Shown: positions 18,213 to 27,124 of the stretch, in pieces
How positions within the stretch are numbered: the first letter of the stretch is position 1
Layout: each line of letters opens with the position of its first letter
Assembly: GCF_023822065.1 (NCBI RefSeq)
Contig: NZ_CP084930.1
Span: 762,501 to 826,500 of the forward strand
Length of the DNA: 64,000 bases
Source: Sphingomonas morindae
GTDB taxonomy: Bacteria; Pseudomonadota; Alphaproteobacteria; Sphingomonadales; Sphingomonadaceae
Direction: 5' to 3'
Program-made: the position numbers and the translations under genes
Notes under the pieces: model-generated
The model's input: only the letters and a program-made list of their open reading frames with translations
Database searches by the model: none
What the model was told of the DNA's origin: nothing

Positions 18213-19538
18213 ATGCTGGGCATCCTCGATCTCCCGCTCGATACCGATCCCAAGGCGGTGGAGGCGCGACTCGCGCTCTTCGTCGATGCCGGGTTCGAGC
18301 GGGACCGCGCCGCCTTGTGGGCCGCCGCCGGCCCGGCGCTGGTCGCCGGGCTCGATGCCTTCGCCGCGAGCGCGAGCGCCCTGCCGCCGCCGCTCGCCGA
18401 TGCCGCCCGCCTCGTCGTCGGCCACACCGCCGCCTTTTACGGCCGGCCGATCGACCGCGCCTGGGTGGACGAGGTGCTGCGCTTCGCCCGCACCCTGCCG
18501 CCCTATGAATGCAACGATCCCCGGCTGAGCCTCTATCAGGCGCGGCGCTTCGCCGCGATCGGCGCCGCGCTGCACGCCGCCCGCCCGGACGATGCCGGCT
18601 TCGCCCCCGCCGGCCTCGCGACCATCTTCGCGATCGACGAGCTGCGCCAGTCGATCCTGCGCAGCGATCGGCTGCACGCGATTGAGGCGGAGCGGATCGA
18701 GAGCCGCCGCGTCGATGCCGATGCGTTCGGCGGTCTTGTCGGCGCCGCGCTGCACGGCGCGCTGTCCAGTTCGGGGGCGCTGCGCGGCCAGACGGGCCGG
18801 GCCTCGGCCTCGGCGCGCGGCATGCTCGGCAAGACGTCCGAAGTGGCGGCGGCGGCCGAACAATCGGCGGTGGCGATGCGCGAGGCCGCGCAGACGGCGG
18901 CCGGCCTGATCCGCGCGATCGACCAGACCCGCGCCGAGGTAGAGACCGCCTCGTCGATCGTCGCCCGCGCCGCCGACCAGTCGACCCAGGCGGTCGCGGT
19001 GGCGGACGATCTCTCCGGCCATGCCCAGGCGATCGAATCCATCCTCGGCCTGATCCGCGACATCGCCGGCCAGACCAATTTGCTCGCGCTCAACGCCACG
19101 ATCGAGGCCGCGCGCGCGGGCGATGCCGGGCGCGGCTTCGCCGTCGTCGCGCAGGAGGTGAAGAGCCTCGCCTCGCAGACCGCGCGCGCCACCGACGATA
19201 TCGCCGCCAAGATCGCCGCCATCCAGTCCGCCAGCCGCCAGACGCTCGACGTCAACGGCTCGATCCGCGACATTGTCGGCGAAGTCCAGGCCTCCGCCCA
19301 GCGCATCCGCACCGTCATGGAAGCCCAGGCGCAGACCGTCACCATGATCACCGCCGCCGTCGACGAAACCGCGCTCGCCGCCGACTCCATGTCCGGCACC
19401 ATCGCCGCGATCCGCACCGACACCGAGGCCGTCGCCTCCGACATCGATCGGCTCGATGCCGGCTTCCAGGATGTCGACCGCCAGCTCGCCGCGCTCGAGA
19501 CCGCCACCTCCGATTTCGTCGCCCGCATCGCCGCCTGA
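18213..19538 (+). CDS. Soluble methyl-accepting chemotaxis protein 1, globin-like N-terminal domain
   Basis: A 441-residue chemoreceptor without membrane segments. Residues 1-183 form an all-helical domain; 184-441 are the signalling coiled coil with the conserved hairpin tip ([30 protein letters not shown]) that contacts CheA and CheW. The N-domain has H71-x4-F-x2-PIDRAW, which I read as the protoglobin H..L..G.FD.AY pattern; the position of the proximal heme histidine, 14 residues after the Asp, is Leu95. It is probably a sensor lacking heme. The start is ATG 18213 with GGAG eight bases upstream. The 3' 784 bases are almost identical to those of the next gene. Confidence 0.88.
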   Translation: MLGILDLPLDTDPKAVEARLALFVDAGFERDRAALWAAAGPALVAGLDAFAASASALPPPLADAARLVVGHTAAFYGRPIDRAWVDEVLRFARTLPPYECNDPRLSLYQARRFAAIGAALHAARPDDAGFAPAGLATIFAIDELRQSILRSDRLHAIEAERIESRRVDADAFGGLVGAALHGALSSSGALRGQTGRASASARGMLGKTSEVAAAAEQSAVAMREAAQTAAGLIRAIDQTRAEVETASSIVARAADQSTQAVAVADDLSGHAQAIESILGLIRDIAGQTNLLALNATIEAARAGDAGRGFAVVAQEVKSLASQTARATDDIAAKIAAIQSASRQTLDVNGSIRDIVGEVQASAQRIRTVMEAQAQTVTMITAAVDETALAADSMSGTIAAIRTDTEAVASDIDRLDAGFQDVDRQLAALETATSDFVARIAA

Positions 19539-19545
19539 GCGGGGC
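18762..19545 (+). repeat. 784-bp direct repeat, copy 1 (chemoreceptor signalling half)
   Basis: From codon 184 to seven bases past the stop of chemoreceptor 1, the sequence matches 20180-20963. I find six differences, all within the first 200 bases and all at synonymous third positions; the remainder appears identical. Outside the block the two genes diverge strongly. This indicates recent gene conversion or partial duplication. Confidence 0.9.
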
Positions 19546-19557
19546 GCCGGATCACGG

Positions 19558-19573
19558 GTAAGCGGGCGTTTAC
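19558..19573 (+). promoter_or_regulatory. CtrA-like element upstream of chemoreceptor 2
   Basis: GTAA-N7-TTTAC, inside the wider inverted repeat GGGTAA-N8-TTACCC, ends 48 bases before the ATG of chemoreceptor 2. It shares layout with the elements at 18154-18169 and 62107-62122. Confidence 0.42.
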
Positions 19574-19621
19574 CCTTTCTCCCTATGCCAGGGGTCGAAC
19601 CTTGGCAGACGGAAGCGTGCA

Positions 19622-20956
19622 ATGATGGATCTCGCGGTCAGCGACGTGCGGCTGAGCGAACGCGCCCTGAGCGATAGGGCGAAGGGGCTGACGGGAGACG
19701 GCCAGCTCGAACAGGCGATCGCGCGGCTCTGGGCGCGCTGCGGCGAGGCGCTGGTCGAGCGGGTGCAGCAGCATTGGACCGCGCACAGCGCCGAGATCGG
19801 CTTCTCCGCCCGCCCCGCGCTGGAGCAGGCCTATCTCGATCATGTCCGCCGCTGCTTCACCGAGCCGCTCGACATGGCATGGGCGCGCCGCGAGGCGGCG
19901 CTCGGCGCCGTGGTCCGCGAGAGCGGCACGCAGACTTCCGCCGTCGCCCGCTTCATGGCGGGGCGCACCGAGACGCTGCTCGCCTATCTCGGCGAGACCC
20001 AGGCCGACGATCTGCCCTTCCTGGTCGAGGCGATGGGCGCCATCCAGCGGCTCACCCTCGCCGAGATCGAGCTGATCTTCGCCGAGCTTACCAAGCGCAA
20101 CCGCCTGGATTCGATCGAGCAACGCTCCAGCGAAGGCCATGCCTTCCGCACCGAGGTGGGCGGAATCCTGGCCCAGACACTGTCCAGTTCGGGGGCGCTG
20201 CGCGGCCAGACGGGCCGGGCCTCGGCCTCGGCGCGCGGCATGCTGGGCAAGACGTCCGAAGTGGCGGCAGCGGCCGAGCAGTCGGCGGTGGCGATGCGCG
20301 AGGCCGCGCAGACGGCGGCCGGCCTGATCCGCGCGATCGACCAGACCCGCGCCGAGGTGGAGACCGCCTCCTCGATCGTCGCCCGCGCCGCCGACCAGTC
20401 GACCCAGGCGGTCGCGGTGGCGGACGATCTCTCCGGCCATGCCCAGGCGATCGAATCCATCCTCGGCCTGATCCGCGACATCGCCGGCCAGACCAATTTG
20501 CTCGCGCTCAACGCCACGATCGAGGCCGCGCGCGCGGGCGATGCCGGGCGCGGCTTCGCCGTCGTCGCGCAGGAGGTGAAGAGCCTCGCCTCGCAGACCG
20601 CGCGCGCCACCGACGATATCGCCGCCAAGATCGCCGCCATCCAGTCCGCCAGCCGCCAGACGCTCGACGTCAACGGCTCGATCCGCGACATTGTCGGCGA
20701 AGTCCAGGCCTCCGCCCAGCGCATCCGCACCGTCATGGAAGCCCAGGCGCAGACCGTCACCATGATCACCGCCGCCGTCGACGAAACCGCGCTCGCCGCC
20801 GACTCCATGTCCGGCACCATCGCCGCGATCCGCACCGACACCGAGGCCGTCGCCTCCGACATCGATCGGCTCGATGCCGGCTTCCAGGATGTCGACCGCC
20901 AGCTCGCCGCGCTCGAGACCGCCACCTCCGATTTCGTCGCCCGCATCGCCGCCTGA
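19622..20956 (+). CDS. Soluble methyl-accepting chemotaxis protein 2, globin-like N-terminal domain
   Basis: A 444-residue paralog of the preceding receptor, also without membrane segments. Residues 1-186 differ from receptor 1 but keep H74-x4-F-x2-PLDMAW. The helix after it reads [14 protein letters not shown], with Val98 where a heme-binding globin sensor has its proximal His. The stretch [10 protein letters not shown] before the linker is typical of globin-coupled sensors. From Leu187 to the end the protein is identical to receptor 1. The start is ATG 19622 (or the next codon, 19625), with GGAAG six bases upstream. It presumably feeds the same CheA/CheW array as receptor 1 with a different input. 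Confidence 0.88.
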   Translation: MMDLAVSDVRLSERALSDRAKGLTGDGQLEQAIARLWARCGEALVERVQQHWTAHSAEIGFSARPALEQAYLDHVRRCFTEPLDMAWARREAALGAVVRESGTQTSAVARFMAGRTETLLAYLGETQADDLPFLVEAMGAIQRLTLAEIELIFAELTKRNRLDSIEQRSSEGHAFRTEVGGILAQTLSSSGALRGQTGRASASARGMLGKTSEVAAAAEQSAVAMREAAQTAAGLIRAIDQTRAEVETASSIVARAADQSTQAVAVADDLSGHAQAIESILGLIRDIAGQTNLLALNATIEAARAGDAGRGFAVVAQEVKSLASQTARATDDIAAKIAAIQSASRQTLDVNGSIRDIVGEVQASAQRIRTVMEAQAQTVTMITAAVDETALAADSMSGTIAAIRTDTEAVASDIDRLDAGFQDVDRQLAALETATSDFVARIAA

Positions 20957-20963
20957 GCGGGGC
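20180..20963 (+). repeat. 784-bp direct repeat, copy 2 (chemoreceptor signalling half)
   Basis: Partner of 18762-19545, at an offset of 1418 bases. It begins inside codon context CTG-TCC and ends just after the stop in TGAGCGGGGC. Such a pair can recombine and delete one sensor domain, leaving a single hybrid receptor gene. Confidence 0.9.
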
Positions 20964-20969
20964 CGCGCC

Positions 20970-21395
20970 TCAGGCCGTGGCGAAGAGCTTGGCGGGATCG
21001 CGGAAGGCTTTGAACTCCAGGGCGTTGCCGGCGGGATCCCGGAAGAACATGGTGGCCTGCTCGCCCGGCTGGCCGACAAAGCGGATATGCGGTTCGATCC
21101 CGAAGGCGATGCCCGCCGCGACGAGGCGCGCGGCGAGCGCCTCCCATTCGTCCCAATCCAGCACAAGCCCGAAATGCGGCACGGGCACGTCATGGCCGTC
21201 GACGGGCGCCCGCACCGCGTCGCCACGCGGCGCGGGATCGAGATGCGCCACGATCTGGTGGCCATAGAGGTTGAAGTCGATCCAATGCGCCGCGCTGCGG
21301 CCCTCGGCGCATCCCAGCACGCCGCCGTAAAAGGCCCGCGCCGCGGCGAGGTCGTCAACCGGAAAGGCGAGGTGGAAGGGCCGCAAGTCTGTCAT
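20970..21395 (-). CDS. VOC family protein (glyoxalase/dioxygenase fold)
   Basis: A 141-residue vicinal-oxygen-chelate protein. It starts [22 protein letters not shown], has the mid-strand [15 protein letters not shown], a second half beginning [18 protein letters not shown], and ends with the typical [13 protein letters not shown] (metal-ligand Glu). Candidate ligands are the two strand-initial histidines and this Glu. VOC members include glyoxalases, extradiol dioxygenases and antibiotic-binding proteins; nothing here identifies the substrate. It converges with the chemoreceptor gene and looks like a single-gene unit. Confidence 0.87.
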   Translation of the reverse strand: MTDLRPFHLAFPVDDLAAARAFYGGVLGCAEGRSAAHWIDFNLYGHQIVAHLDPAPRGDAVRAPVDGHDVPVPHFGLVLDWDEWEALAARLVAAGIAFGIEPHIRFVGQPGEQATMFFRDPAGNALEFKAFRDPAKLFATA

Positions 21396-21728
21396 GCGAA
21401 AAGGCTAAACCAAGTCGCGCCCGATCGATAGGGGCGCGCGGAGAGCATCGGCACGAGGACGATGCACCGCAGCAAAAGCACGGGCCGACGCAGCGGCGCC
21501 GGGCGGCCATGTTTCAGCCCGCGCAACGGGTTCGGGCGGGAACCAGGCCGATCCTGGGGCTTTGACGCGCCATCATCGGCCCGGAGCATGACACTTTGTT
21601 TCGCACCAGCAATTGGGAAGCCTTGGAGAAGGCCTGTCCTGTTTTGGTGCGGTGCAAAAAGTGGCTGGTCCAAGCCATGTGATTCGCGGTAGAAACAGTC
21701 TCACCGTCCGGCTGACAGAGGTCCCGTC
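21396..21728. other. Intergenic region upstream of the sugar transferase gene
   Basis: These 333 bases hold no gene I can support. They separate the divergent VOC and sugar transferase genes and must contain both promoters. The part from about 21590 is less GC-rich than its surroundings. It holds a small hairpin, GCCTT-GGAG-AAGGC (about 21613-21626), and a GCACC (about 21604) to GGTGC (about 21645) inverted pair. No clear -35/-10 hexamers stand out. Confidence 0.5.
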
Positions 21729-23132
21729 ATGAAGCTCGAAGTCGGTAACGCCGCGCTTTTCAGCCGGGTTGAACCGTCCAATTTCGGATCGGTCCTGCCC
21801 ATGAGCAAGGTCTCGACTCGCGTCCGCCTTTACGCGCTTCTGCTGGGGCTGGACTGTGTGGGCGTGGTGGCGGCGTTCGCGCTGGCCAATCTCTTGCGCT
21901 TCGGCCTGGCGGATCAAGCCGCCGGGGTGAACAATGCGGCGCTGCTGCTGCCGCTCTATCTGGCGGTGGCGATCAACCGCAATGTCTACTCGTCCGATCT
22001 GTTCAACCGCTGGCGCCATGCCGCGCACCGCGCGCTCACCTCGCTGGGCGGCGCGGTCGGCGCGATCCTGTTCGTCGCCTTCTATCTGCGCGCCGGCACG
22101 CATCTGTCGCGCGAGGTGTTCACCATCGGCACCGCGCTCGCGGCCTTGTGGATCTTCGCGCTGCGCTACGCGCTCCACCGCTTCGGGCCGATGCTGTTCG
22201 CGGGCGATCCCTTCGCCACGCTGCTCGTCACCGATGGCGTCGCGCTCGAGCCCGGCCCCCATGCCGTCGCCGTCGATGCCGCCGCGCTCGCGCTCAACCC
22301 CGATGTCGCCGATCCGCACGCGCTCGATCGCGTCGGCCGGCTCCTCAAGCGCGCCGACCGCGTCGTCGTCGCCTGCCCCGAACATCGCCGCGCCGCCTGG
22401 GCCGCCGTGCTCAAGGGCGCCAATATCCGCGGCGAGATCGTCACCCCCGAACTCAGCGGCCTCGGCTCGCTCGGCGCCAGCCGCTTCGCCAACGCGCCCA
22501 CGCTGATCGTCTCGGTCGGCCCGCTCAGCCTGCGCCACCGCGCGCTCAAACGCGGCCTCGATCTCTTCCTCTCGATCGCAGCACTCACCGTGCTCGCGCC
22601 GCTGCTCGCGCTCACCGCGCTCGCCGTCAAGCTCGAGAGCAGCGGACCCATCTTCTTCGTCCAGCCCCGGCTCGGACGCGGCAACCGCCTCTTCCCCATG
22701 TACAAGTTCCGCTCGATGCGGGCCGAATTGTGCGATGTCGCCGGCGCCCAGTCGACCGCGCGCGGCGATGCCCGCGTCACCCGCGTCGGCCGCATCATCC
22801 GCGCCACCTCGATCGACGAACTCCCCCAGCTGCTCAACGTCCTCAAAGGCGACATGTCGATCGTCGGGCCCCGCCCCCACGCACTCGGCAGCCTCGCCGG
22901 CGACAAGCTCTTCTGGGAAGTCGATCAGCGCTACTGGCACCGCCACGCCACCAAGCCCGGCATCACCGGTCTCGCCCAGGTCCGCGGCTTCCGCGGCGCC
23001 ACCCACCTCACCTCCGACCTCACCTACCGGCTCCAGGCCGATCTCGACTATCTCAACGGATGGACCCTCTGGCGCGACATCTCCATCCTGCTCGCGACCT
23101 TCAAGGTCGTGCTCCACAAGAACGCCTATTGA
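21729..23132 (+). CDS. Undecaprenyl-phosphate sugar phosphotransferase (exopolysaccharide priming)
   Basis: A 467-residue polyprenyl-phosphate hexose-1-phosphate transferase (PHPT), which loads the first sugar of a polysaccharide repeat onto undecaprenyl phosphate. Four N-terminal membrane segments (about 30-150) are followed by a degenerate nucleotide-binding-like region and the catalytic bacterial sugar transferase domain (about 275-467). Visible motifs are KRGLDLFLSIAAL (membrane re-entrant helix), FRSMRAE, DELPQLLNVLKGDMSIVGPRP and KPGITGLAQVRGFRG. In sphingomonads homologues (SpsB/GelB type) start sphingan synthesis. No glycosyltransferases flank it, but phosphomannomutase and PMI genes lie 2-5 kb away. 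Confidence 0.9.
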   Translation: MKLEVGNAALFSRVEPSNFGSVLPMSKVSTRVRLYALLLGLDCVGVVAAFALANLLRFGLADQAAGVNNAALLLPLYLAVAINRNVYSSDLFNRWRHAAHRALTSLGGAVGAILFVAFYLRAGTHLSREVFTIGTALAALWIFALRYALHRFGPMLFAGDPFATLLVTDGVALEPGPHAVAVDAAALALNPDVADPHALDRVGRLLKRADRVVVACPEHRRAAWAAVLKGANIRGEIVTPELSGLGSLGASRFANAPTLIVSVGPLSLRHRALKRGLDLFLSIAALTVLAPLLALTALAVKLESSGPIFFVQPRLGRGNRLFPMYKFRSMRAELCDVAGAQSTARGDARVTRVGRIIRATSIDELPQLLNVLKGDMSIVGPRPHALGSLAGDKLFWEVDQRYWHRHATKPGITGLAQVRGFRGATHLTSDLTYRLQADLDYLNGWTLWRDISILLATFKVVLHKNAY

Positions 23133-23135
23133 GCG

Positions 23136-23158
23136 GCGGGTCGGCGCGGCCGACCCGC
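23136..23158 (+). terminator. Hairpin after the sugar transferase gene
   Basis: Ten-bp perfect stem (GCGGGTCGGC / GCCGACCCGC) with loop GCG, starting three bases after the stop codon. There is no T-run, so whether it terminates transcription is uncertain. Confidence 0.45.
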
Positions 23159-23445
23159 TCGCCTCGGGGCGCCGTCGCGCGCGCCCCATGCGCCGGGCAA
23201 GGGCCGGCGCCCGCCGATGCCAAGATCGTCCGCCGCCGCGCGATCCGGCCGCATGAGCGCGAATCTCTAGCCTCGAATCCCTAGCGCCGGGCCGTAGCCG
23301 CGCCGCCGCTGCCGATCGACCGCGCACCGATCGTCTCGCCGCCCCCGAGCGCGAGGGGTGCCCTGCCGCCGATACCGTCATCGGAGCGGCCTGCGCGCCA
23401 TCCCGTGGCTCCGGCGCGCGCGATCGGCGTTATCGATCCGGACCC
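23159..23445. other. Intergenic region upstream of tonB-like gene
   Basis: About 290 very GC-rich bases with no supported gene and no recognisable promoter hexamers. Short reading frames here have shadow-like composition. Confidence 0.4.
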
Positions 23446-24216
23446 ATGGCCAGCAGGACCCGCCGCAGCGTGCATCAGCCCCGTCAGGATCGCCTTGTCG
23501 CCGGCCTGGGCTCGGTCCTCGTCACGGCCGCGCTCGGGGCGGCGCTGCTCTACGGCCTGGCGGTGGATCGCGGCCTGCCGCGCGACACGCCGCTGGTGCT
23601 GATCGGCCTCTCGCCCCCACCGCCCCCGCCACCGCCCAATCCGCCGCCCGCCCCGCGCCGGCCGAGCCCGGCGGCGCGCGGCGCGCCCGCGCCACCCGCG
23701 CCCCGCGCCCGCGCCACCCCCGTCGTCGCGCCGCCCCCGCTGGTGGTGATGCCGCCTCCGCCGCCGCCGCTTCCGGTCGCCACCATCCCCGATAGCGGCG
23801 CGGCAGCGCGCTCCGGCATCGCCGACCGCGCCGGCCAGGGCAGCGGCACGGGCGGGATCGGCACCGGCAATGGCGGGGGCGGCGAGGGCGATGGCGAGGG
23901 CGACGATCGTCCGCCGCGCCAGATCCGCGGCCGGCTGAGCTATCGCGACCTGCCGCCCGCGCTCCGCGCCAGCGGCGAGGGCGGTCGGGTCGGCGTGCGC
24001 TACCGCGTCGAGACGGACGGCCGGGTAAGCGGCTGCACCATCACCGAGCCGAGCGGACGCCCCGACCTCGACGCGCTGACCTGCCAGCTCATCACCGAAC
24101 GCTTCCGCTTCCGACCCTCGCGCACCGCCGACGGCACGCCCGTGCGCGCGATCATCGTCGAGCGGCATGAATGGGTGGTGGAGCATGATCCCGACGAGGC
24201 GGACGATCCGCGCTGA
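23446..24216 (+). CDS. TonB family energy transducer-like protein
   Basis: A 256-residue protein with one membrane segment (about 19-40), a long proline-rich stretch (about 55-120, with runs of six or more Pro), a Gly/Asp-rich segment (about 130-155), and a C-terminal TonB-like domain. That domain has VGVRYRVETDGRVSGCTITEPSGRPDLDALTCQL and FRFRPS. TonB spans the periplasm and passes proton-motive energy from ExbBD to outer-membrane receptors. No exbB, exbD or receptor gene adjoins it, so it may be an accessory TonB. The start is ATG 23446; it ends before a strong hairpin. Confidence 0.82.
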   Translation: MASRTRRSVHQPRQDRLVAGLGSVLVTAALGAALLYGLAVDRGLPRDTPLVLIGLSPPPPPPPPNPPPAPRRPSPAARGAPAPPAPRARATPVVAPPPLVVMPPPPPPLPVATIPDSGAAARSGIADRAGQGSGTGGIGTGNGGGGEGDGEGDDRPPRQIRGRLSYRDLPPALRASGEGGRVGVRYRVETDGRVSGCTITEPSGRPDLDALTCQLITERFRFRPSRTADGTPVRAIIVERHEWVVEHDPDEADDPR

Positions 24217-24264
24217 CGCGGCGCACAGCCCGCCACGCCGCCCCGCCCGTGCCCGATACGACAA

Positions 24265-24305
24265 GGCCCGCCGCCCGCCGGCGCGAAGCCGGAGGGCGGC
24301 GGGCC
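24265..24305 (-). terminator. Strong hairpin between tonB-like and glycine-zipper genes
   Basis: Arms of 18 bases (24265-24282 and 24288-24305) pair at 17 positions around the loop GCGAA. It lies between two convergent genes and could stop transcription from both sides; the minus-strand flank is only weakly T-rich (TTGT). Confidence 0.55.
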
Positions 24306-24327
24306 CGGCAGGCGGTACCTAGGTGGC

Positions 24328-24657
24328 TCAGCAGCCGTTGCGGCGATTCTGCGCGGCGTCGTGCTTCTTGTCGAGGTGACGACCGAGCAGCGCGCCGCCG
24401 CCCGCGCCGGCCAGCGTGCCGAGCGTGCCGCCGCCCAGCACATTGCCGAGCACCGCGCCGCCGACGCCGCCGGCGATGGTGCCGGTGGTGCCGCTGCTGC
24501 GCTTGCAGTCCACGGCATAACGGCCGTCGCGGCCGCGATATTCCCGATCGTCGCGATAATGGCGCCGGTCATAGTCCTGCGCCATGGCGGCGCTGGGGAG
24601 CGCGGCCGGCACCAGGGTCACGGCGGTGAACGCGGCGAGCGCGAGCTTGATCTTCAT
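24328..24657 (-). CDS. Exported glycine-zipper (2TM) protein
   Basis: A 109-residue protein with a signal peptide (to about 26, SAAMAQ) and an Arg/Asp/Tyr-rich segment. A glycine-zipper domain follows: GTIAGGVGGAVLGNVLGGGTLGTLAGAGGGALLG (about 60-92), with GxxxG spacing. Such proteins (Pfam Gly-zipper/17 kDa antigen-like) sit in the outer membrane or periplasm and are poorly understood. It contains two cysteines, one within the mature N-half (DCKRS) and one at the C-terminus. Single-gene unit. Confidence 0.8.
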   Translation of the reverse strand: MKIKLALAAFTAVTLVPAALPSAAMAQDYDRRHYRDDREYRGRDGRYAVDCKRSSGTTGTIAGGVGGAVLGNVLGGGTLGTLAGAGGGALLGRHLDKKHDAAQNRRNGC

Positions 24658-24761
24658 GTCGATCTCCTTCCGGCCTTCGTAACGAAAAAGCCTGCTCCGG
24701 GTTGCGCGCCCGCGCCACGCCCCGCTTGCTCCCGCCGCGCCGCGCGCTAAGCCTCGGCGCC

Positions 24762-26150
24762 ATGGGGCACCGCATCGATCCGCGCATCCTGCGCCACTAT
24801 GACATTCGCGGCCGCGTCGGCGACGGGCTGGACCGCGCCGATGCCTATGCCATCGGCCGCGGCTTCGCGACGCTGCTGCGCCGCGCGGGCGGGCGCCGCG
24901 TGGCGGTGGGCTATGACGGGCGGCTCAGCTCGCCCGCGCTCGAGGCGGCGCTGGTGGAGGGGCTGTGCGCCTCGGGCGCGGATGTCGTGCGGATCGGGCT
25001 CGGCCCCTCGCCCATGCTCTATTATGCCGAGGCGGAGCTTGGCGTGGATGCCGGCATCCAGGTGACGGGCAGCCATAATCCCGCCGATGAGAATGGCTTC
25101 AAGCTGGTCCGCGGCCATCGCGCCTTTTTCGGCGACGCGATCCGCGCCTGCGCCGCGCTCGCCGCCGAAGGGGATTGGGAGACGGGCCGGGGCGCGGTCG
25201 AGACGGTCGACGTGCGCGATGCCTATGTCACGCGGCTGCTGCGCGATCATCGCGGCCATGACGGCCGGATCGGCTGGGATGCGGGCAGCGGCGCGGTCGG
25301 CGCGGTGCTCGGGCGGCTCACCGCGCGCCTGCCCGGCACGCATCACCTGCTCCACGATCAGGTGGATGGCCGCTTTCCGTATCATCACCCCGATCCCACG
25401 GTCGAGGCCAATCTCGCGGATCTGCGCGCGCTGGTGGCGCGGGAGCGCCTCGATTGCGGCTTCGCCTTTGACGGCGACGGCGATCGCATCGGCGCGATCG
25501 ACGGCGCCGGACGGATCCTGTGGGGCGATCAGATCCTGCTGCTGCTCGCCGGGCCGGTGCTGCGCGATCATCCGGGCGCGCCGATCATCGCGGACGTGAA
25601 GGCGAGCCAGACGCTGTTCGACGGCATCGCCGCGCGCGGCGGCCGCCCGATCCTGTGGAAGACGGGCCATGCCCTCATCAAGACGCGCATGGCCGAGCTG
25701 GGCGCGCCGCTGGCGGGCGAGATGTCGGGCCATATCTTCTTCGCGGACCGCTGGTACGGCTTCGACGATGCGCTCTACGCCGCGCTGCGCCTGCTCGCGC
25801 TGATCGCCGAGAGCGGCCGCTCGCTCGCCGAGCTGCACGCCGCGCTGCCCGCGCCGGTCAACACGCCGGAACTGCGCATCCCCGTGCCCGAGGCGGACAA
25901 GCAGGCGATCGTCAAGGCGGTCATCGATCGGCTCCTGGCCGCGGGCGCGCGGGTGGATCGCACCGATGGCGCGCGCGTCGCGACGGAGCGCGGCTGGTAT
26001 CTGCTGCGCGCCTCCAACACCCAGGCGATGCTCACGCTGCGCGCCGAGGCGGAGGATGCGGCCGCCCTCTCCGCCCTGCTCGACACGCTCGCCGCCGAGC
26101 TGGCCGCCGCGGGTCTCGCGCCGGACTGGCGCGCCGCCCTGCCCGGCTGA
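24762..26150 (+). CDS. Phosphomannomutase/phosphoglucomutase
   Basis: An alpha-D-phosphohexomutase (462 residues) interconverting hexose 6-phosphate and hexose 1-phosphate. Visible motifs are HYDIRGRVGDGL at the N-terminus, the phosphoserine loop GIQVTGSHNPADENGFK (about 95), the metal-binding DGDGDR (about 240) and the C-terminal phosphate-binding RASNTQAMLTLRAEA. The residue pattern is that of bifunctional PMM/PGM enzymes (AlgC type). The start is ATG 24762, which fits the family N-terminus although the upstream Shine-Dalgarno is poor. It converges with the mannose-6-phosphate isomerase gene; together they supply Man-1-P for GDP-mannose. Confidence 0.9.
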   Translation: MGHRIDPRILRHYDIRGRVGDGLDRADAYAIGRGFATLLRRAGGRRVAVGYDGRLSSPALEAALVEGLCASGADVVRIGLGPSPMLYYAEAELGVDAGIQVTGSHNPADENGFKLVRGHRAFFGDAIRACAALAAEGDWETGRGAVETVDVRDAYVTRLLRDHRGHDGRIGWDAGSGAVGAVLGRLTARLPGTHHLLHDQVDGRFPYHHPDPTVEANLADLRALVARERLDCGFAFDGDGDRIGAIDGAGRILWGDQILLLLAGPVLRDHPGAPIIADVKASQTLFDGIAARGGRPILWKTGHALIKTRMAELGAPLAGEMSGHIFFADRWYGFDDALYAALRLLALIAESGRSLAELHAALPAPVNTPELRIPVPEADKQAIVKAVIDRLLAAGARVDRTDGARVATERGWYLLRASNTQAMLTLRAEAEDAAALSALLDTLAAELAAAGLAPDWRAALPG

Positions 26151-26151
26151 T

Positions 26152-26184
26152 CGGGCGGAGCGGCCCCCGCGGCCGCCCCGCCCG
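26152..26184. terminator. Hairpin between convergent phosphohexomutase and PMI genes
   Basis: Arms 26152-26165 and 26171-26184 pair at 13 of 14 positions around the loop CCCGC, one base after the phosphohexomutase stop and 18 before the PMI stop. Probably a bidirectional terminator; it has no T-run. Confidence 0.5.
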
Positions 26185-26202
26185 TCGGCAGCGGGCCGCG
26201 CC

Positions 26203-27054
26203 TCAGCCGAGCAGCGCCTCGTTCACCGCGCCGCCGGGATAGGCGACGAGCAGATCGATTCCCGGATCGGCGGCGAAGGGCGCGTCGCTGTCGACCAGCC
26301 AGACCCCGCCCGGCGCGATCCGCTCGTCGCCGGCCGTGGCGCTGCCGGCGAGCGGGATCAGCCAGAGCGGCCGTTCGCGCGTGCCGGCGAGCCGGCCCTG
26401 GTGCGGCGCGGTCCAGCGCTCGGTGACGAACTTGCCCTCGGCAGCGAGGATCCGCCGGCCCGGCGCCAGATCCACCGGCTGGAACGGCGCGACATAGGGC
26501 ACGGGATTGGACACGGCGACGCCATCGTCGAGATGCAGCTCGCGCGGGCGGCTATAATCGTAGAGGCGATAGGTGAGATCCACATTCTGCTGGATTTCGA
26601 TCAGCACCAGCCCCGGCCCGATGGCATGGACGGTGCCCGCCGGCGAATACCAGAATTCGCCCGGCTTGACCGCCTTCCAGTCGAGCAGATCCTCGATCGT
26701 GCCATCGAGCGCGGAGGCGCGCAGTTCCTCCTGGGTCATCGGCCGGGTCATGCCGAGGCCGATCGTGGCGTGCGGCTCGGCCGATAGGATCTGCCAGGCC
26801 TCGCTCTTGCCGCGCTCGAAACCGCGCGCCACAGCGTCGGCATCGTCGGGATGGACCTGGATCGAGAGCTTCTCGCTCGTGAAGAGATATTTGATGAGGA
26901 GATCGGGATCGCCCTCCCCGGCCTCGGGCGGCGCCTGGAACCAGATCTCGCCGATCGGCGCGCCGCCTTCGGGTACGGCCTCGAAGCCCGGCCAGAGATC
27001 GTGCCGGCCCCACGGCTTTTCCACGCGCTTGGTGATCAGACGGATGACGGGCAT
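26203..27054 (-). CDS. manA: Class I mannose-6-phosphate isomerase
   Basis: Zinc-dependent isomerase interconverting fructose 6-phosphate and mannose 6-phosphate; 283 residues, the short bacterial cupin form. Visible features are KPWGRHDLWPGF, GEIWFQAP, the zinc-site LSIQVHPDD, SEAWQIL, and PAGTVHAIGPGLVLIEIQQNVDLTYRLYDYSR. The start is ATG 27054 (MPVIRLITKRVEKPWG) with AGGAGG nine bases upstream. It lies 70 bases downstream of the S9 peptidase gene on the same strand and faces the phosphohexomutase gene, fitting a sugar-nucleotide supply role. Confidence 0.92.
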   Translation of the reverse strand: MPVIRLITKRVEKPWGRHDLWPGFEAVPEGGAPIGEIWFQAPPEAGEGDPDLLIKYLFTSEKLSIQVHPDDADAVARGFERGKSEAWQILSAEPHATIGLGMTRPMTQEELRASALDGTIEDLLDWKAVKPGEFWYSPAGTVHAIGPGLVLIEIQQNVDLTYRLYDYSRPRELHLDDGVAVSNPVPYVAPFQPVDLAPGRRILAAEGKFVTERWTAPHQGRLAGTRERPLWLIPLAGSATAGDERIAPGGVWLVDSDAPFAADPGIDLLVAYPGGAVNEALLG

Positions 27055-27124
27055 GACGATTGGCCTCCTGCTGCGCGCGGCCGCCACGGCGCGGCCGGCG
27101 CGGGGTGAAACTCTGGAGCAGAAT

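Noticed and set aside
18213-20956. Chemoreceptors as one gene split by a frameshift
   Set aside because: Each has its own start, ribosome-binding site, upstream element and complete, different N-domain; the duplication is of the 3' half only.
21392-21673. 93-codon minus-strand frame in the gap upstream of the sugar transferase
   Set aside because: No signal peptide, domain or ribosome-binding site, overlaps the VOC start, and composition is irregular.
21560-21728. Sigma-54 promoter upstream of the sugar transferase (TTGGTGCGGTGCA)
   Set aside because: The GG and GC elements are six rather than ten bases apart.
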